Below, piece after piece: positions 54,249 through 63,566 of a stretch of 64,000 nt of DNA; position 1 is the stretch's first letter, and each line of letters starts with the position of its first letter. Source of the stretch: Thermobacillus sp. ZCTH02-B1 (GTDB lineage: Bacteria; Bacillota; Bacilli; Paenibacillales; Paenibacillaceae); assembly GCF_002159085.1 (NCBI RefSeq), contig NZ_LZRU01000001.1, forward strand, positions 62,001-126,000, given 5' to 3'. The notes under the pieces were generated by a model. The model ran no database searches and was not told the origin of the DNA. It was given only the letters and a program-made list of their open reading frames with translations. The position numbers and the translations under genes were made by a program.

Positions 54249-55091
54249 TTAACCTTTCAGTCCGGACATGACAATGCCTCTGACAAAATAATTTTGTCCG
54301 ACGGCAAACAGCACGATGGGCGGAATGACGATCATGGTGGCCGCGGCCATCAAGAGTTCCCATTGGGCCGTATAATATCCGATGAATTGCTGGAGGCCGA
54401 GCGCAAGTGTATACATCGATTCCTTGTTGACGTAAATCAGCGGGCCCAGGAAATCATTCCATACGGCCATGAACTGGAACAGCGCCACGACGATCACGAC
54501 GGATCTGGACAGCGGAAAGATGACGTACCGGAAGATTTGGAAATATCCGGCTCCATCGACCAGCGCGGCTTCGTCCATCGATTTCGGTATCGTGCGCATG
54601 AACTGCCGCACCAGAAAAATGTTGAACGCGCCGCCGCCGAACCACGCCGGCACGATGAGCGGCAGGTAAGTGTTGGGACCGACCACCGTCCGCCAGCCGA
54701 GGAACGTCGGAATGAGCGTGACGGCATAGGGAAGCATCATGCCGGACATGAGCAAAGCGAAAAAGAAATCCCTTCCCGGCCATCGGAGTCTGGCAAAGCT
54801 GTAGCCGCATATCGCGCTGGTCAGAACCGCTCCCGTTACATTGCCGATGACAATAATCATCGTATTGACAAAATATCGGTCGAAGGGCAAGGTGCCGAGC
54901 GCTTTGCTGAAATTGCCGAACCGGATCGGATCGGGAATCCAGACGGGCGGCACGATAAAAATTTGGGAAGCGTCCATCAGCGCGCTGCGGATCATCCAGA
55001 CCAGAGGCAACAGGTAGACGGCCGAGCCGAAGACAAGTACGAGATACAACAGGATCAAGTGGATGCGGGGTTTCCTTTTCACGGCCATCAT
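54249..55091 (-). CDS. carbohydrate ABC transporter permease, MalG type
   Basis: 280 residues, six membrane helices, EAA loop EAALVDGAGYFQIFRYVIFP and C-terminus RGIVMSGLKG. ATG 55091 overlaps the previous stop (ATGA) and follows GAGGGGG; a second ATG three bases on is equally possible. It works with the permease at 55088 and the binding protein at 56176, feeding GH127 downstream. Confidence 0.93.
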   Translation of the reverse strand: MMAVKRKPRIHLILLYLVLVFGSAVYLLPLVWMIRSALMDASQIFIVPPVWIPDPIRFGNFSKALGTLPFDRYFVNTMIIVIGNVTGAVLTSAICGYSFARLRWPGRDFFFALLMSGMMLPYAVTLIPTFLGWRTVVGPNTYLPLIVPAWFGGGAFNIFLVRQFMRTIPKSMDEAALVDGAGYFQIFRYVIFPLSRSVVIVVALFQFMAVWNDFLGPLIYVNKESMYTLALGLQQFIGYYTAQWELLMAAATMIVIPPIVLFAVGQNYFVRGIVMSGLKG

Positions 55092-56023
55092 TTGTCCCCC
55101 TCGTAATAGACCCATGTTCGGGAAGACCGAAAGATCAGGGCCGACAGGATCATGATGATGACGAACAGGACCCAGGCAATCGCGCACGCGGCGCCCATGC
55201 GGAGGTGGGTGAAAGCTTCCCGATACAGATAGAGCACATAGAACAGCGACGCGTTGTTGGGTCCGCCTTCCGTCATGATGTAGGCCTCGGAGAACGATTG
55301 AAATCCGGTGATGATGCCCATGATCAGGTTAAAAAAAATGGTGGGCGTCATCATGGGAAGCGTCACCGCCGTCAGCTTGTGCCACAACCTTCCTCCGTCG
55401 ATCTCGACCGCTTCATAATACTGCTCGGGAATCGATTCAAGACCCGCCAGAAAAATCAGCATGGTGCCGCCCGTCGTCCACACCGTCATGAACGCCATCG
55501 TCGGGATAACCGTTTTTTCATCGTAAATCCACATGCTCGTCGGCAGATGCAAAAAACGGAGAATCTGGTTCAGCAACCCGATGTCCGGATTGAGCAACCA
55601 GATAAAGATCGTCGAGGTTGCCACGACCGGGACGACGGATGGCAAATAAAAGACGGAACGAAAAAACGCCCTTCCCTTCACGTTGTTCTTCAGCAGCATC
55701 GCCATGATGAACGCCGCCGTCAGGCTGATCGGAACAGCCAGGGCGACGTAATAGAACGTCACGGAAAGCGCTTTGTAGAAGAAACTGTCTTCGCCGGAGA
55801 ACAACCGCTTGTAGTTGCTGACGCCAATAAAGCGGAAATCATTCGTGATCGAGTAATCAGTAAAGCTCAAGATAAGACTTGCAATCAGCGGCCCGAGCGT
55901 AAAGATGAAAAATCCCAGAATGGCGGGAGCGGCCATCACGTAACCGTAAACCGTCTCCTTCCCGATCCGGAATCCCTTGCGTACGCCGGACGCGGCCACT
56001 TGTCGCATGGAATGCATCCCCAT
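55088..56023 (-). CDS. carbohydrate ABC transporter permease, MalF type
   Basis: 311 residues. The cytoplasmic basic N-terminus leads to helix 1 (GYVMAAPAILGFFIFTLGPL); the loop EAVEIDGGRLWHKLTAVTLP is the ATPase contact. A reading from 56113 would add 30 residues of doubtful text. ATG 56023 follows GGAAAG by four bases and ATG 56017 is an alternative, so the start is not firm. It lies about 150 bases after the binding-protein gene. Confidence 0.92.
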   Translation of the reverse strand: MGMHSMRQVAASGVRKGFRIGKETVYGYVMAAPAILGFFIFTLGPLIASLILSFTDYSITNDFRFIGVSNYKRLFSGEDSFFYKALSVTFYYVALAVPISLTAAFIMAMLLKNNVKGRAFFRSVFYLPSVVPVVATSTIFIWLLNPDIGLLNQILRFLHLPTSMWIYDEKTVIPTMAFMTVWTTGGTMLIFLAGLESIPEQYYEAVEIDGGRLWHKLTAVTLPMMTPTIFFNLIMGIITGFQSFSEAYIMTEGGPNNASLFYVLYLYREAFTHLRMGAACAIAWVLFVIIMILSALIFRSSRTWVYYEGDK

Positions 56024-56175
56024 CACACTTTCCGGATAGTTTGCCCGGCTTGCTGCCGGCCAGGGAGCAACGGACGGAACGCCGAGCGGACGATGCCGCG
56101 TCAGTGCGATCATTCGGCTTGTCCATCCTGCTCGCGTCCGTCCGTTACCCCGTTAACCTGTTGCCGTCTTCCCGT

Positions 56176-57597
56176 TTACTTGATGCTGCCTTCAAGCAGC
56201 GGCTCGAGCTTCGGCATAATCTCCGCCATGACTTCGTCCACCGTTTTTTTGCCGGTCCACGCCTGGTCAAGCGCGGGGAACAGAATGTTGTTGATATCCC
56301 CGAAATTCTTCACGTAGACTTCCGAGGTCACTTCGCTGTCATTCACGATCGGGTCCACCAGCACATCCCTGTAACCCTCCACTCTTGCCGGACCGGGGGA
56401 TGCCCACAGGCTGATCTTTTCCTCATCCGTATAATAAGCCTTGCGGTTCGGCATCCAGAGTCCGTCACGGAACAGCTCCAGAGAAATTTCCGGGTCAGTA
56501 ATGTACTTCAGGAACTGCCATGCTTCCTCCGGATGTTTGGACGACGAGAAGATGACGCCCAGCGCGCCGCTGTAGACGGCGGTTGTGGAAGTCATTTTGG
56601 GAATGACGCCGACGCCGTAGTTCAGTCCTTCGATATTGGCGAAATCGTTGCAGACCCACTGTCCGTCCAGAACCATTGCATACCTTCTCGATTGCAAAGC
56701 AACGGCGGGCGCCGGCATGCTCTTGGCCGTGACGCGGCTGGGCATGACATGATGAACGTTCATGAGGTCAGCCACGTTCTGAAGCACCTGATTGAAAGCC
56801 GGAGTGTTGATGCCGGTCGTATCCCCCTTGCCGGGGAAATATTGGGTGCCGTTACGCAGCAAGAGCGCCTCGATAGGACCGGACCAAATATCCATGTTGA
56901 AGCCGTACTGCCGGACATTGTTCGGATCGAAATCGGGATCCAGCGCGTTCCGCCCGTTGTTGTCGATGGTCAGTTTCTTGGCGACTTCGATGAACTCTTC
57001 CCAGGTCCATGCCTCTTCGGGCTTTGTGGGAGGAAGCTCTACTCCGGCCTCCTCGAAAGCGTCCTTGTTGTAGAACAACGCATAGGACTCCAGGTTGTTC
57101 ATCAGGCCCACGATATCGTCACCTTTTCGGACGATGACGCCTTCAATGAAGTCCTCTTCCTTCGACGACGCGTCCGTCATGAATAGTTCCTTGATATTGG
57201 CCAGTTTCCCGTCTTCATACCACTTGTAAGCCATCGGCGGTCCGAGATAACCGACGTCCGGCGCATCATTCGCCGCAATCATCGTGGTCAACTTGGTTTC
57301 ATATTCGGAAGGAATATGAATGCCTTCGACGCTGATCCCCGTGTCGTTGACAAACCTTTCGATTGCTTTGCTGATGACCTCTTTCTCGTACGTCGAACCC
57401 CAGTACGTAAACCGCAAATGAATCTTCTCGTCCGATTTGCCCCCGGAAGACTGATTCGCCGTTTCGGATGCCGCCCGTGAATTTTGCGTACCCGACGCCG
57501 GCTCATCTCCCGACCGGTTTGTGGAGCCGCAGCCTGCGATGGCTACCAGCATGCTTGCCATAAGCAGCCACACGGCAATCCTGCGCATGCTTCTCAT
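56176..57597 (-). CDS. extracellular sugar-binding lipoprotein (family 1)
   Basis: 473 residues. Signal MRSMRRIAVWLLMASMLVAI with lipobox IAGC (Cys23), then a Ser/Thr/Asn linker. Mature segments such as IHLRFTYWGSTYEKEVISKA and MNNLESYALFYNKDAFEEAG are characteristic. GGGAGG seven bases before ATG 57597 supports the first of two possible starts. It sits between the kinase gene and the permeases, so its ligand is probably an arabinose-bearing oligosaccharide matching GH127; that is inferred from context. Confidence 0.94.
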   Translation of the reverse strand: MRSMRRIAVWLLMASMLVAIAGCGSTNRSGDEPASGTQNSRAASETANQSSGGKSDEKIHLRFTYWGSTYEKEVISKAIERFVNDTGISVEGIHIPSEYETKLTTMIAANDAPDVGYLGPPMAYKWYEDGKLANIKELFMTDASSKEEDFIEGVIVRKGDDIVGLMNNLESYALFYNKDAFEEAGVELPPTKPEEAWTWEEFIEVAKKLTIDNNGRNALDPDFDPNNVRQYGFNMDIWSGPIEALLLRNGTQYFPGKGDTTGINTPAFNQVLQNVADLMNVHHVMPSRVTAKSMPAPAVALQSRRYAMVLDGQWVCNDFANIEGLNYGVGVIPKMTSTTAVYSGALGVIFSSSKHPEEAWQFLKYITDPEISLELFRDGLWMPNRKAYYTDEEKISLWASPGPARVEGYRDVLVDPIVNDSEVTSEVYVKNFGDINNILFPALDQAWTGKKTVDEVMAEIMPKLEPLLEGSIK

Positions 57598-57674
57598 GCC
57601 GGTTCCTCCCTTTCTTGAACGATGTCATTGTGCAAGCAAAGTATACGATTCCGGGAAGGAACCCCACCATTCGA

Positions 57675-59522
57675 TTATCTTTGTAATGGGTGGTCCGTCT
57701 TTGTGTGTTGGTCCGGTTCCGAATCTGGCAGGCAGATCAGAACCGTCGTTCCCCTTCCGGGTGCGGATTGGACGGTTATGCCGTACTCTTCGCCATACAT
57801 CAGCTTCAAGCGTCTGTGCACATTTCTCATCCCTACGGACGGGCCGTCTCCTTTCATGACTTCCTCGAATCTTTCCGGGCTCATGCCTTTTCCGTTGTCC
57901 CGCACGGAAAAGTACCGACGGCCGTTTTCCCTCCACCCCGAAACCCTCAGCACGCAGCCGGCCTCCATCTGATCAAAGCCGTGAATGAATGCATTCTCGA
58001 CGAAGGGCTGCAGGAACAGCCGCGGAACTTCGGTGTCCAGCAACCCGGGCTCCACGTAACAACCGTAATCTACCCGGCCTTCGAATCTGCAGCGCATGAT
58101 ATAGACATAGCCGTCCAGCCATTCCAACTCTTCCCTCAACCTGCCCGTCGCTTTGTGATTTTCGACGGTGTAATGCAACATGCGCGACAAGGAAGTGACG
58201 ATTCGGCTGATTTCGCCGCACCGATGTTCAATGGCGATGCAGTTGACCAGGTTCAGCGTATTGTACAAAAAATGCGGATTCAGCTGTGCATTCAGCAGAT
58301 TGATCTGGGATTGCTTTTCCAGAAGCTTGACTTCATAGTTTTCGCGAATGAGTTGCCGGATTTTGTCGTTCATGTCGTTAAACCGCCGGATCAGATTGTC
58401 AAATTCGCCGTAGCCCCGGACGGGGATCCGGTTCGCAAAATCACCGCGGCCGGTTTTGTGGATGGCCGTCACCAGCTTGCTGATCGGTTTGGTAATCATC
58501 ATGGACATGAAATAGGCCAGAACCAGCGACACCATCAAAACGACCATTCCCCATTTCGCCATGGTGACGAAGATGTGCCGGGACGCTTCGGGAATCAAAT
58601 CTTTGTCCCGGATGGCGGATACCATCGTCCATCCGGTGATCGGTGAAGTATCGTAGCTGACGACCATGCCGTCACCGTTGTAACTGGCGCGGAGAATGCC
58701 CGCCTTGTCGCGCAGCACTTCGGACACCCACTCGGAGTGAAGGGCCAGAGATTCGGATTGCTCATTGTTCGCAAATACGAGACGGCCGTCAGGTGACAGG
58801 ATAAAAAAAAGATACCTCTCGTCGGAATTGAGACTCGTATAAAAATCCTTCAGGAAATCCAGCTTGAAGTTGATGAGCAGGATCGGCCTTTCCCTGTCAT
58901 TGGAAAGGTTGCTGATCCCCCCCGAGGAATTGTCGAAGATGTTGAGCACCCTTCCGCAGGAAAAAAGATACCGGAAGCTTTCGATGCTGCTGTTGTCCAA
59001 CCAATCCAGATGAAACATTTCGACGAAATCGTAGGTCGGCTCCCACACCAGGCGTCCCTCTCCCGCCCTGATGTTCCGGTACAATGACGAACTCATGAAA
59101 GCGTCATGGGGGATAAAGCCTTCTCCGAAGGTAAAATAGCTGGTCATGATGGTCTGGGAGTAGACTTGCTCGTCATACTCGAAATATTTCGCGATAATCT
59201 TTTTCAGTTCGCGGTCGTATTGCAACAGATCGTTGGGATCATCCGGACGGATGGCATTGAATATCCGGTACAGATCTTTGTCTTTGATCATCAATTCGCT
59301 GCTCTTTACAATCCTGGAGAACTTTTGATCCAGTATGATGTTGCTTTGGCGAATGTTTTGATAAGCGTCCTTGCTGTACTGATTCACCGCATTTTCCAGG
59401 CTGTTGGCATAGTATCCGTAACTGGACAGCGTCAGCGTCACCATCAGCAGCACAAAAAACAAAAGGAATAGCTTGGTCCGAAGCCTTATCCCGGAGATGA
59501 AACGGAACAATTTGTCCTTCAT
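57675..59522 (-). CDS. yesM: membrane sensor histidine kinase, YesM type
   Basis: 615 residues. Helices at about 15-35 and 290-312 border an extracellular sensor; then a HAMP linker (TKPISKLVTAIHKTGRGDFA), phospho-acceptor QLNPHFLYNTLNL, N-box FVENAFIHGFDQ and VRDNGKGMS. The regulator gene ends four bases upstream, and the AAAGGAAGGG ribosome site lies inside it, so translation is coupled. The binding-protein gene starts 77 bases downstream. Pairing with the regulator at 59527 is clear. Confidence 0.93.
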   Translation of the reverse strand: MKDKLFRFISGIRLRTKLFLLFFVLLMVTLTLSSYGYYANSLENAVNQYSKDAYQNIRQSNIILDQKFSRIVKSSELMIKDKDLYRIFNAIRPDDPNDLLQYDRELKKIIAKYFEYDEQVYSQTIMTSYFTFGEGFIPHDAFMSSSLYRNIRAGEGRLVWEPTYDFVEMFHLDWLDNSSIESFRYLFSCGRVLNIFDNSSGGISNLSNDRERPILLINFKLDFLKDFYTSLNSDERYLFFILSPDGRLVFANNEQSESLALHSEWVSEVLRDKAGILRASYNGDGMVVSYDTSPITGWTMVSAIRDKDLIPEASRHIFVTMAKWGMVVLMVSLVLAYFMSMMITKPISKLVTAIHKTGRGDFANRIPVRGYGEFDNLIRRFNDMNDKIRQLIRENYEVKLLEKQSQINLLNAQLNPHFLYNTLNLVNCIAIEHRCGEISRIVTSLSRMLHYTVENHKATGRLREELEWLDGYVYIMRCRFEGRVDYGCYVEPGLLDTEVPRLFLQPFVENAFIHGFDQMEAGCVLRVSGWRENGRRYFSVRDNGKGMSPERFEEVMKGDGPSVGMRNVHRRLKLMYGEEYGITVQSAPGRGTTVLICLPDSEPDQHTKTDHPLQR

Positions 59523-59526
59523 CAGG

Positions 59527-61164
59527 CTATTCCCTTCCTTTGCCGAAAACCCGGCATTCCTCTGGTGTCAGGCCGTAATGTTTCTTGAAGAGTTTGATGA
59601 AATACTTCACATCCTTGTATCCGACTTCCTGGGCCACCTCATATATCTTTTTGTCGGTTTCAAGCAGGATTCTGTAAGCGGTTTCAACTCGCAGTTGCGT
59701 AACATATTCAGTGAAGTTCATGCCCGTATATTTTTTGAACAGCGTGCTGAAATAGGATGCGTTGTAATAGTGCTTTTGCGCGAGATCTTCAAGGGAAAAT
59801 TCTTCTCCCAGATGGCTGTGAATGTAATGCAGGCACCGTTCCATCACGAGATTGTTTTTGTTTTCCTTTTGCGCCTGGACGGCAACCGCCATTTCTTCGA
59901 GGAGATCGAGCCATTGTTTTTTCAATCGGGGATAACTGGGCACATATGCCAGGTGGAACTTTCGGTTGACGGTTTGCGCCAGGCGGGAAGCCGACTCCTC
60001 CGGAATGATGCTCTGGATGCTGTGAAGCAATTGAATCAGATGTCCGCGCACATGATCCATCAACAGTTCCGGATCGGGGAAACGATTTCCTGTCAGGCGT
60101 TTCAGCCCGCTTTCGAGCAATTGTTCCATTCCGGCCCTGCTGAACGGCTTCTGTCCGAAAATGTAAGGTTTGATTTCATCCTCGAAGGGAAAGCTGCCGT
60201 GGAACTCTTCCGAATACCGATTTTCGATGTCGGAATAACAGACGACTTTTTGGTCATCCATATAAAACCGGCAACGCAACGCAATTTCGGCGGTTCTGAA
60301 ACCTTCACGCACGGACGGAAAAAGATCCTGCCTGACCTGTCCGACCCCGATGGCAATCGCCGTTCCGTATTCCTTGTGGAGGTTGTCCGCCAAGGCTTGA
60401 AGTCCGGCTCTCAGACGTCCGCAAGTGAATTCCGTCCCTTCGGAAGAAACGACAAGACTCACCAGCATGTTCGTATCCTGATGCAAAAAGAATGAAACGA
60501 CATGACCGTACGATTGCAGTGTTTCATTCATCCACATCCTGAAATTCCATCTGATTTCGTTCCACTCTTCCGCCGTATACCTGAACCCTCCGTCTTCCGA
60601 TTCCGGATGGCCCAGGGAGGTTACGATCACGTATCCCGATCCGTGGTTTTGCAGAAGGTTTTCGATTTCTTTCCATTCGGAACGGGTACAATCTCCTTTC
60701 AGCCATTTGTTCAACAGGTAATCGCGGTAAAACGGCCGCATCAATTTCAGATGCTCCGCCAACGCTTCCCTCTCGTGCCGTATGTTCCAATCTTTTCGTA
60801 TATCCTCTTCAATCTGCCGGATGGTTTCTCCGATCATCCTGTCTTCGATCGGTTTCAGGATGTACCGGAAAACTCTCAAATCCAACGCTTTCTGGGCATA
60901 GGCGAAATCGCTGTAACCGCTGACGACCACCAATCTCGTATCGGGATTTTGCTCGCAAATGCGTTCGAGCAGGCCGAGACCGTCCAATTTCGGCATGCGA
61001 ATGTCGCTGAAGACGATATCCACTTTGCTTTCCCGGCAAATTCCCAGTGCTTCTTCACCGTTCCTGGCTTCCACCACTTCGTATTCCTTGCGGTAATCCC
61101 TGATAATCTTGGACAAAATTTTTCTCTGCCGGGGTTCGTCGTCAACCACCAAAACACGCAGCAT
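59527..61164 (-). CDS. yesN: AraC-family two-component response regulator (YesN type)
   Basis: 545 residues. Receiver 1-120: VVDDEP, phospho-acceptor in VFSDIRMPKLDG and conserved lysine in YILKPIED. The middle domain (about 140-430) is of unknown fold. The C-terminal AraC domain (about 445-540) has HYYNASYFSTLFKKYTGMNF and GYKDVKYFIKLFKKHYGLTP. A run of G in the leader gives the ribosome site before ATG 61164. First gene of the regulator-kinase-transporter-GH127 cluster; a 22-bp perfect palindrome lies 65 bases upstream. Confidence 0.93.
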   Translation of the reverse strand: MLRVLVVDDEPRQRKILSKIIRDYRKEYEVVEARNGEEALGICRESKVDIVFSDIRMPKLDGLGLLERICEQNPDTRLVVVSGYSDFAYAQKALDLRVFRYILKPIEDRMIGETIRQIEEDIRKDWNIRHEREALAEHLKLMRPFYRDYLLNKWLKGDCTRSEWKEIENLLQNHGSGYVIVTSLGHPESEDGGFRYTAEEWNEIRWNFRMWMNETLQSYGHVVSFFLHQDTNMLVSLVVSSEGTEFTCGRLRAGLQALADNLHKEYGTAIAIGVGQVRQDLFPSVREGFRTAEIALRCRFYMDDQKVVCYSDIENRYSEEFHGSFPFEDEIKPYIFGQKPFSRAGMEQLLESGLKRLTGNRFPDPELLMDHVRGHLIQLLHSIQSIIPEESASRLAQTVNRKFHLAYVPSYPRLKKQWLDLLEEMAVAVQAQKENKNNLVMERCLHYIHSHLGEEFSLEDLAQKHYYNASYFSTLFKKYTGMNFTEYVTQLRVETAYRILLETDKKIYEVAQEVGYKDVKYFIKLFKKHYGLTPEECRVFGKGRE

Positions 61165-61229
61165 GAAGCCCCCCCCAGTCGCAGCATGACCGGATCTTTA
61201 CATCCAATGATATCATGTTTCGGATCATT

Positions 61230-61251
61230 GTCCCGGGAATTTTCCCGGGAC
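61230..61251. promoter_or_regulatory. 22-base perfect palindrome upstream of the yesN/yesM pair
   Basis: GTCCCGGGAA-TT-TTCCCGGGAC. It lies 65 bases before the regulator ATG. It could be an operator (perhaps autoregulatory) or a hairpin in the leader. There is no T-run after it on the minus strand, so termination is less likely. Confidence 0.45.
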
Positions 61252-61430
61252 TATTCTTGGGTTAGGGGGAGGCTCATTGTTTGTTGTTTGGTGGTTTGGT
61301 CGTTTGACCGCGTGATCCGTACCGCGGTCCGTCATCCGTGTTTCGCATGGGCTTTTCGGGCCGGCGGGACGGATGCCGTCCGGCTTCATCATCCATCCGG
61401 CTCATCATCCGTCCGGCTTCACCGAAGAAA

Positions 61431-61453
61431 CCGCCGGACGTTCCGTCCGGCGG
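61431..61453 (-). terminator. hairpin after the cytochrome c gene
   Basis: CCGCCGGACG and CGTCCGGCGG form a perfect 10-bp stem with a three-base loop, 35 bases beyond the cytochrome stop. On the minus strand TTTCTTC follows, a short T-rich tail. Confidence 0.65.
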
Positions 61454-61488
61454 CCAGTGGGCTTTGCCGCTCATGTCCGGACCGGGGC

Positions 61489-61839
61489 CTACTGCGCGCT
61501 CACCCATTCGACCAGGGCCCGGATTTCCTCGTCCGACAGCCTGCCGCCGAACGCCGGCATCTGCGCTCTTCCTTCCTTGATGACCGCAAACTGCTCGTCC
61601 GCGCTCAGGCGCTGCTCGACATTCTTCAGTTCGGGGCCGAACCCTCCGCCCAGGTCGGCGCCGTGGCAGGACAGGCAATGGGCCTTGTAGATCGCCTCCG
61701 CCTGCGCCGCCGCTCCGTCCGCCGGCGCCGCATCCTCCTGTTCCCGCGGCGTACCGCCTTTGTCGCTGCCGCCACACGCCGCAAGGCCCAGCCCGAACGC
61801 CGCGATCAGCGCGGCGGCCGTCCAAAGCTTCCGCTTCAT
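61489..61839 (-). CDS. small lipoprotein c-type cytochrome (cytochrome c551-like, CccB type)
   Basis: 116 residues. A lipoprotein signal (MKRKLWTAAALIAAFGLGLA, lipobox LAAC, Cys22) and a charged Ala/Asp-rich linker lead to one cytochrome c domain with haem site CLSCH (Cys55, Cys58, His59) and axial methionine in AQMPAFGG (Met94). It would be anchored outside the membrane and carry electrons to a terminal oxidase. ATG 61839 is preferred because GGAG lies six bases upstream; ATG 61851 is too close to its site. Divergent from the MATE gene. CccB assignment is by size and layout only. Confidence 0.9.
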   Translation of the reverse strand: MKRKLWTAAALIAAFGLGLAACGGSDKGGTPREQEDAAPADGAAAQAEAIYKAHCLSCHGADLGGGFGPELKNVEQRLSADEQFAVIKEGRAQMPAFGGRLSDEEIRALVEWVSAQ

Positions 61840-62024
61840 GACTCGCTCCATCCTTTCAGGGTTGATTGCCGGCCGGCGGAACGCCGGCTGACCGCTACTT
61901 ATTATGGTTCATCCTGCCAGCGGTTTATGACGGACCCGGTCCCGGGTCCGTTTCCTTTTGCGCGGCCGCGGGTGTATAATGGCTGTCAGAACTTTTCGAC
62001 CAACGGAACAGGAGACGAGACCAC

Positions 62025-63428
62025 ATGGCGACAACACACCCGAAACCGGAGGCCGCTTCCGGAGCACGCCTGACGGAAGGCCCGATCGCGAAGACGCTGT
62101 TCGTCTTCTCGCTGCCGATCCTGCTCGGCAACGTGTTGCAGACGCTGAACGGCTCCATCAACGCGATCTGGGTCGGCCGCCTGCTCGGCGAGACCGCCCT
62201 GGCGGCGACGTCCAACGCAAACTTCCTGATGTTCTTCCTGATCAGCCTGAGCTTCGGCATCTCGATGGCTTCGGTCATTCTGCTGGGGCAGAACCTCGGC
62301 GCGCGGAGGATGCAGGAAGCAAAGAAGGTCGTCGGCACAAGCACCAGCTTCTTCTTTATTCTGTCCGTCATCACCGGCGCGTTGGGCGTCGCGTTCTCGT
62401 CGCTCATCCTCGAGCTGCTCGACACGCCGGCGGAAGCGATGGACATGGCGATCATCTACACGCGCATCATGTTCGCGGGCACGCCGCTCATGTTCGGCTT
62501 CAACCTGGTCATGGCCGTCATGCGCGGGGCCGGCGACTCGACGACGCCGTTCTGGTTCCTGCTGCTCGCCACCGTGCTCGACATCGGGCTCAATCCGCTG
62601 TTGATCCGGGGGGCAGGCCCGCTGCCCGAGATGGGAATTGCCGGTTCGGCGACGGCTGCGCTGATCGCCAATTTCATCAGCCTGATCCTGTTGATGATCT
62701 GGCTGTACGCGAGAAAATATTTTCTGCGGATCACGTGGAGCGAACTGCATCTTTTGCGCATGGACTGGCGGATCATCCACCTGACGATCCGGAAGGGCAT
62801 TCCGATGGGCCTCAACATGGTGATCGTATCGCTCGCGAACCTGCTGCTCATCCAGATCGTCAACGGCTTCGGGACCGAGGCGGCCGCCGCATTCGGCATC
62901 GCGAACCAGATCGCGAGCTACGTGCAGATGCCCGCCCTCGCGATCGGCGGCGCCGTCACTTCGATGGCGGCGCAGAACATCGGCGCGGGCCGCTGGGATC
63001 GCGTCAACCGCATCACCGGCGTCGGCATCGGGTTCAACGTGCTGCTGACCGGCGCGCTCGTGCTCGTGCTGCTCGCGTTCAACCGCGAAACGGTCAGCCT
63101 GTTCGTCGCAGAAGGCGGCGCGATCGAGATCGGCATGCACATCAACAACGTGACGCTTTGGTCGTTCATCATTTTCGGCATCTTCAACGTGCAGGCGGGC
63201 GTCGTCCGCTCGGCGGGCGCCGTCATGGCGCCGCTCGTCTTCGCATTCATCTCGCTGATGGTCATCCGCACGCCGCTCGCGGCCTGGCTCGGACACGCCT
63301 TCGGCCTGGACGCGGTCTGGTGGTGCTTCCCCGCCAGCTTCACGATGGCCGCGCTGCTCAACACGTTCTATTACAAATACGGAGGATGGCGGAAGGCACG
63401 GCTGCTGGAAAAGGCGGGCAGCGCCTGA
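62025..63428 (+). CDS. MATE-family multidrug efflux transporter
   Basis: 467 residues with about 12 membrane helices in two related halves, the standard MATE size. Characteristic runs are LPILLGNVLQTLNGSINAIW, VGRLLGETALAATS, and in the second half RKGIPMGLNMVIVSLANLLL and QNIGAGRWDRVNRI. It probably exports cationic compounds using Na+ or H+. ACAGGAGAC eight bases before ATG 62025 fixes the start. It stands alone, followed 25 bases later by a strong hairpin. Confidence 0.94.
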   Translation: MATTHPKPEAASGARLTEGPIAKTLFVFSLPILLGNVLQTLNGSINAIWVGRLLGETALAATSNANFLMFFLISLSFGISMASVILLGQNLGARRMQEAKKVVGTSTSFFFILSVITGALGVAFSSLILELLDTPAEAMDMAIIYTRIMFAGTPLMFGFNLVMAVMRGAGDSTTPFWFLLLATVLDIGLNPLLIRGAGPLPEMGIAGSATAALIANFISLILLMIWLYARKYFLRITWSELHLLRMDWRIIHLTIRKGIPMGLNMVIVSLANLLLIQIVNGFGTEAAAAFGIANQIASYVQMPALAIGGAVTSMAAQNIGAGRWDRVNRITGVGIGFNVLLTGALVLVLLAFNRETVSLFVAEGGAIEIGMHINNVTLWSFIIFGIFNVQAGVVRSAGAVMAPLVFAFISLMVIRTPLAAWLGHAFGLDAVWWCFPASFTMAALLNTFYYKYGGWRKARLLEKAGSA

Positions 63429-63453
63429 CCGCTCGGGTTTCCGCGGCAATGCG

Positions 63454-63487
63454 AAGCCCCCGTTCCGGACCTGCGGAACGGGGGCTT
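63454..63487. terminator. 14-bp perfect hairpin between convergent MATE and regulator genes
   Basis: AAGCCCCCGTTCCG pairs exactly with CGGAACGGGGGCTT across a six-base loop. No T-run on either side, but position between converging genes and stem strength support bidirectional termination. Confidence 0.7.
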
Positions 63488-63566
63488 GAGTTGTCGCCGG
63501 GAGCGATGGTCTTCCAGGTGCGGCTTCGCTCATCCGAATTCGCCGGGCGGGCTGTCGCGTTATCCG

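Larger units (their letters stand above)
61165..61488. other. intergenic region upstream of the regulator gene, with repeats
   Basis: 324 bases. It contains the palindrome at 61230-61251, a GTTT-rich stretch (61278-61310), a direct 16-base repeat CATCATCC[AG]TCCGGCT (61387-61402 and 61403-61418) with a third partial copy just before, and the terminator of the cytochrome gene. No coding potential was seen. Confidence 0.5.

Noticed and set aside
61374..61418. 16-base direct repeats upstream of the yesN gene as a possible array
   Set aside because: Only two full and one partial copy without spacers, so neither a CRISPR nor a convincing iteron set; noted only as a small repeat.
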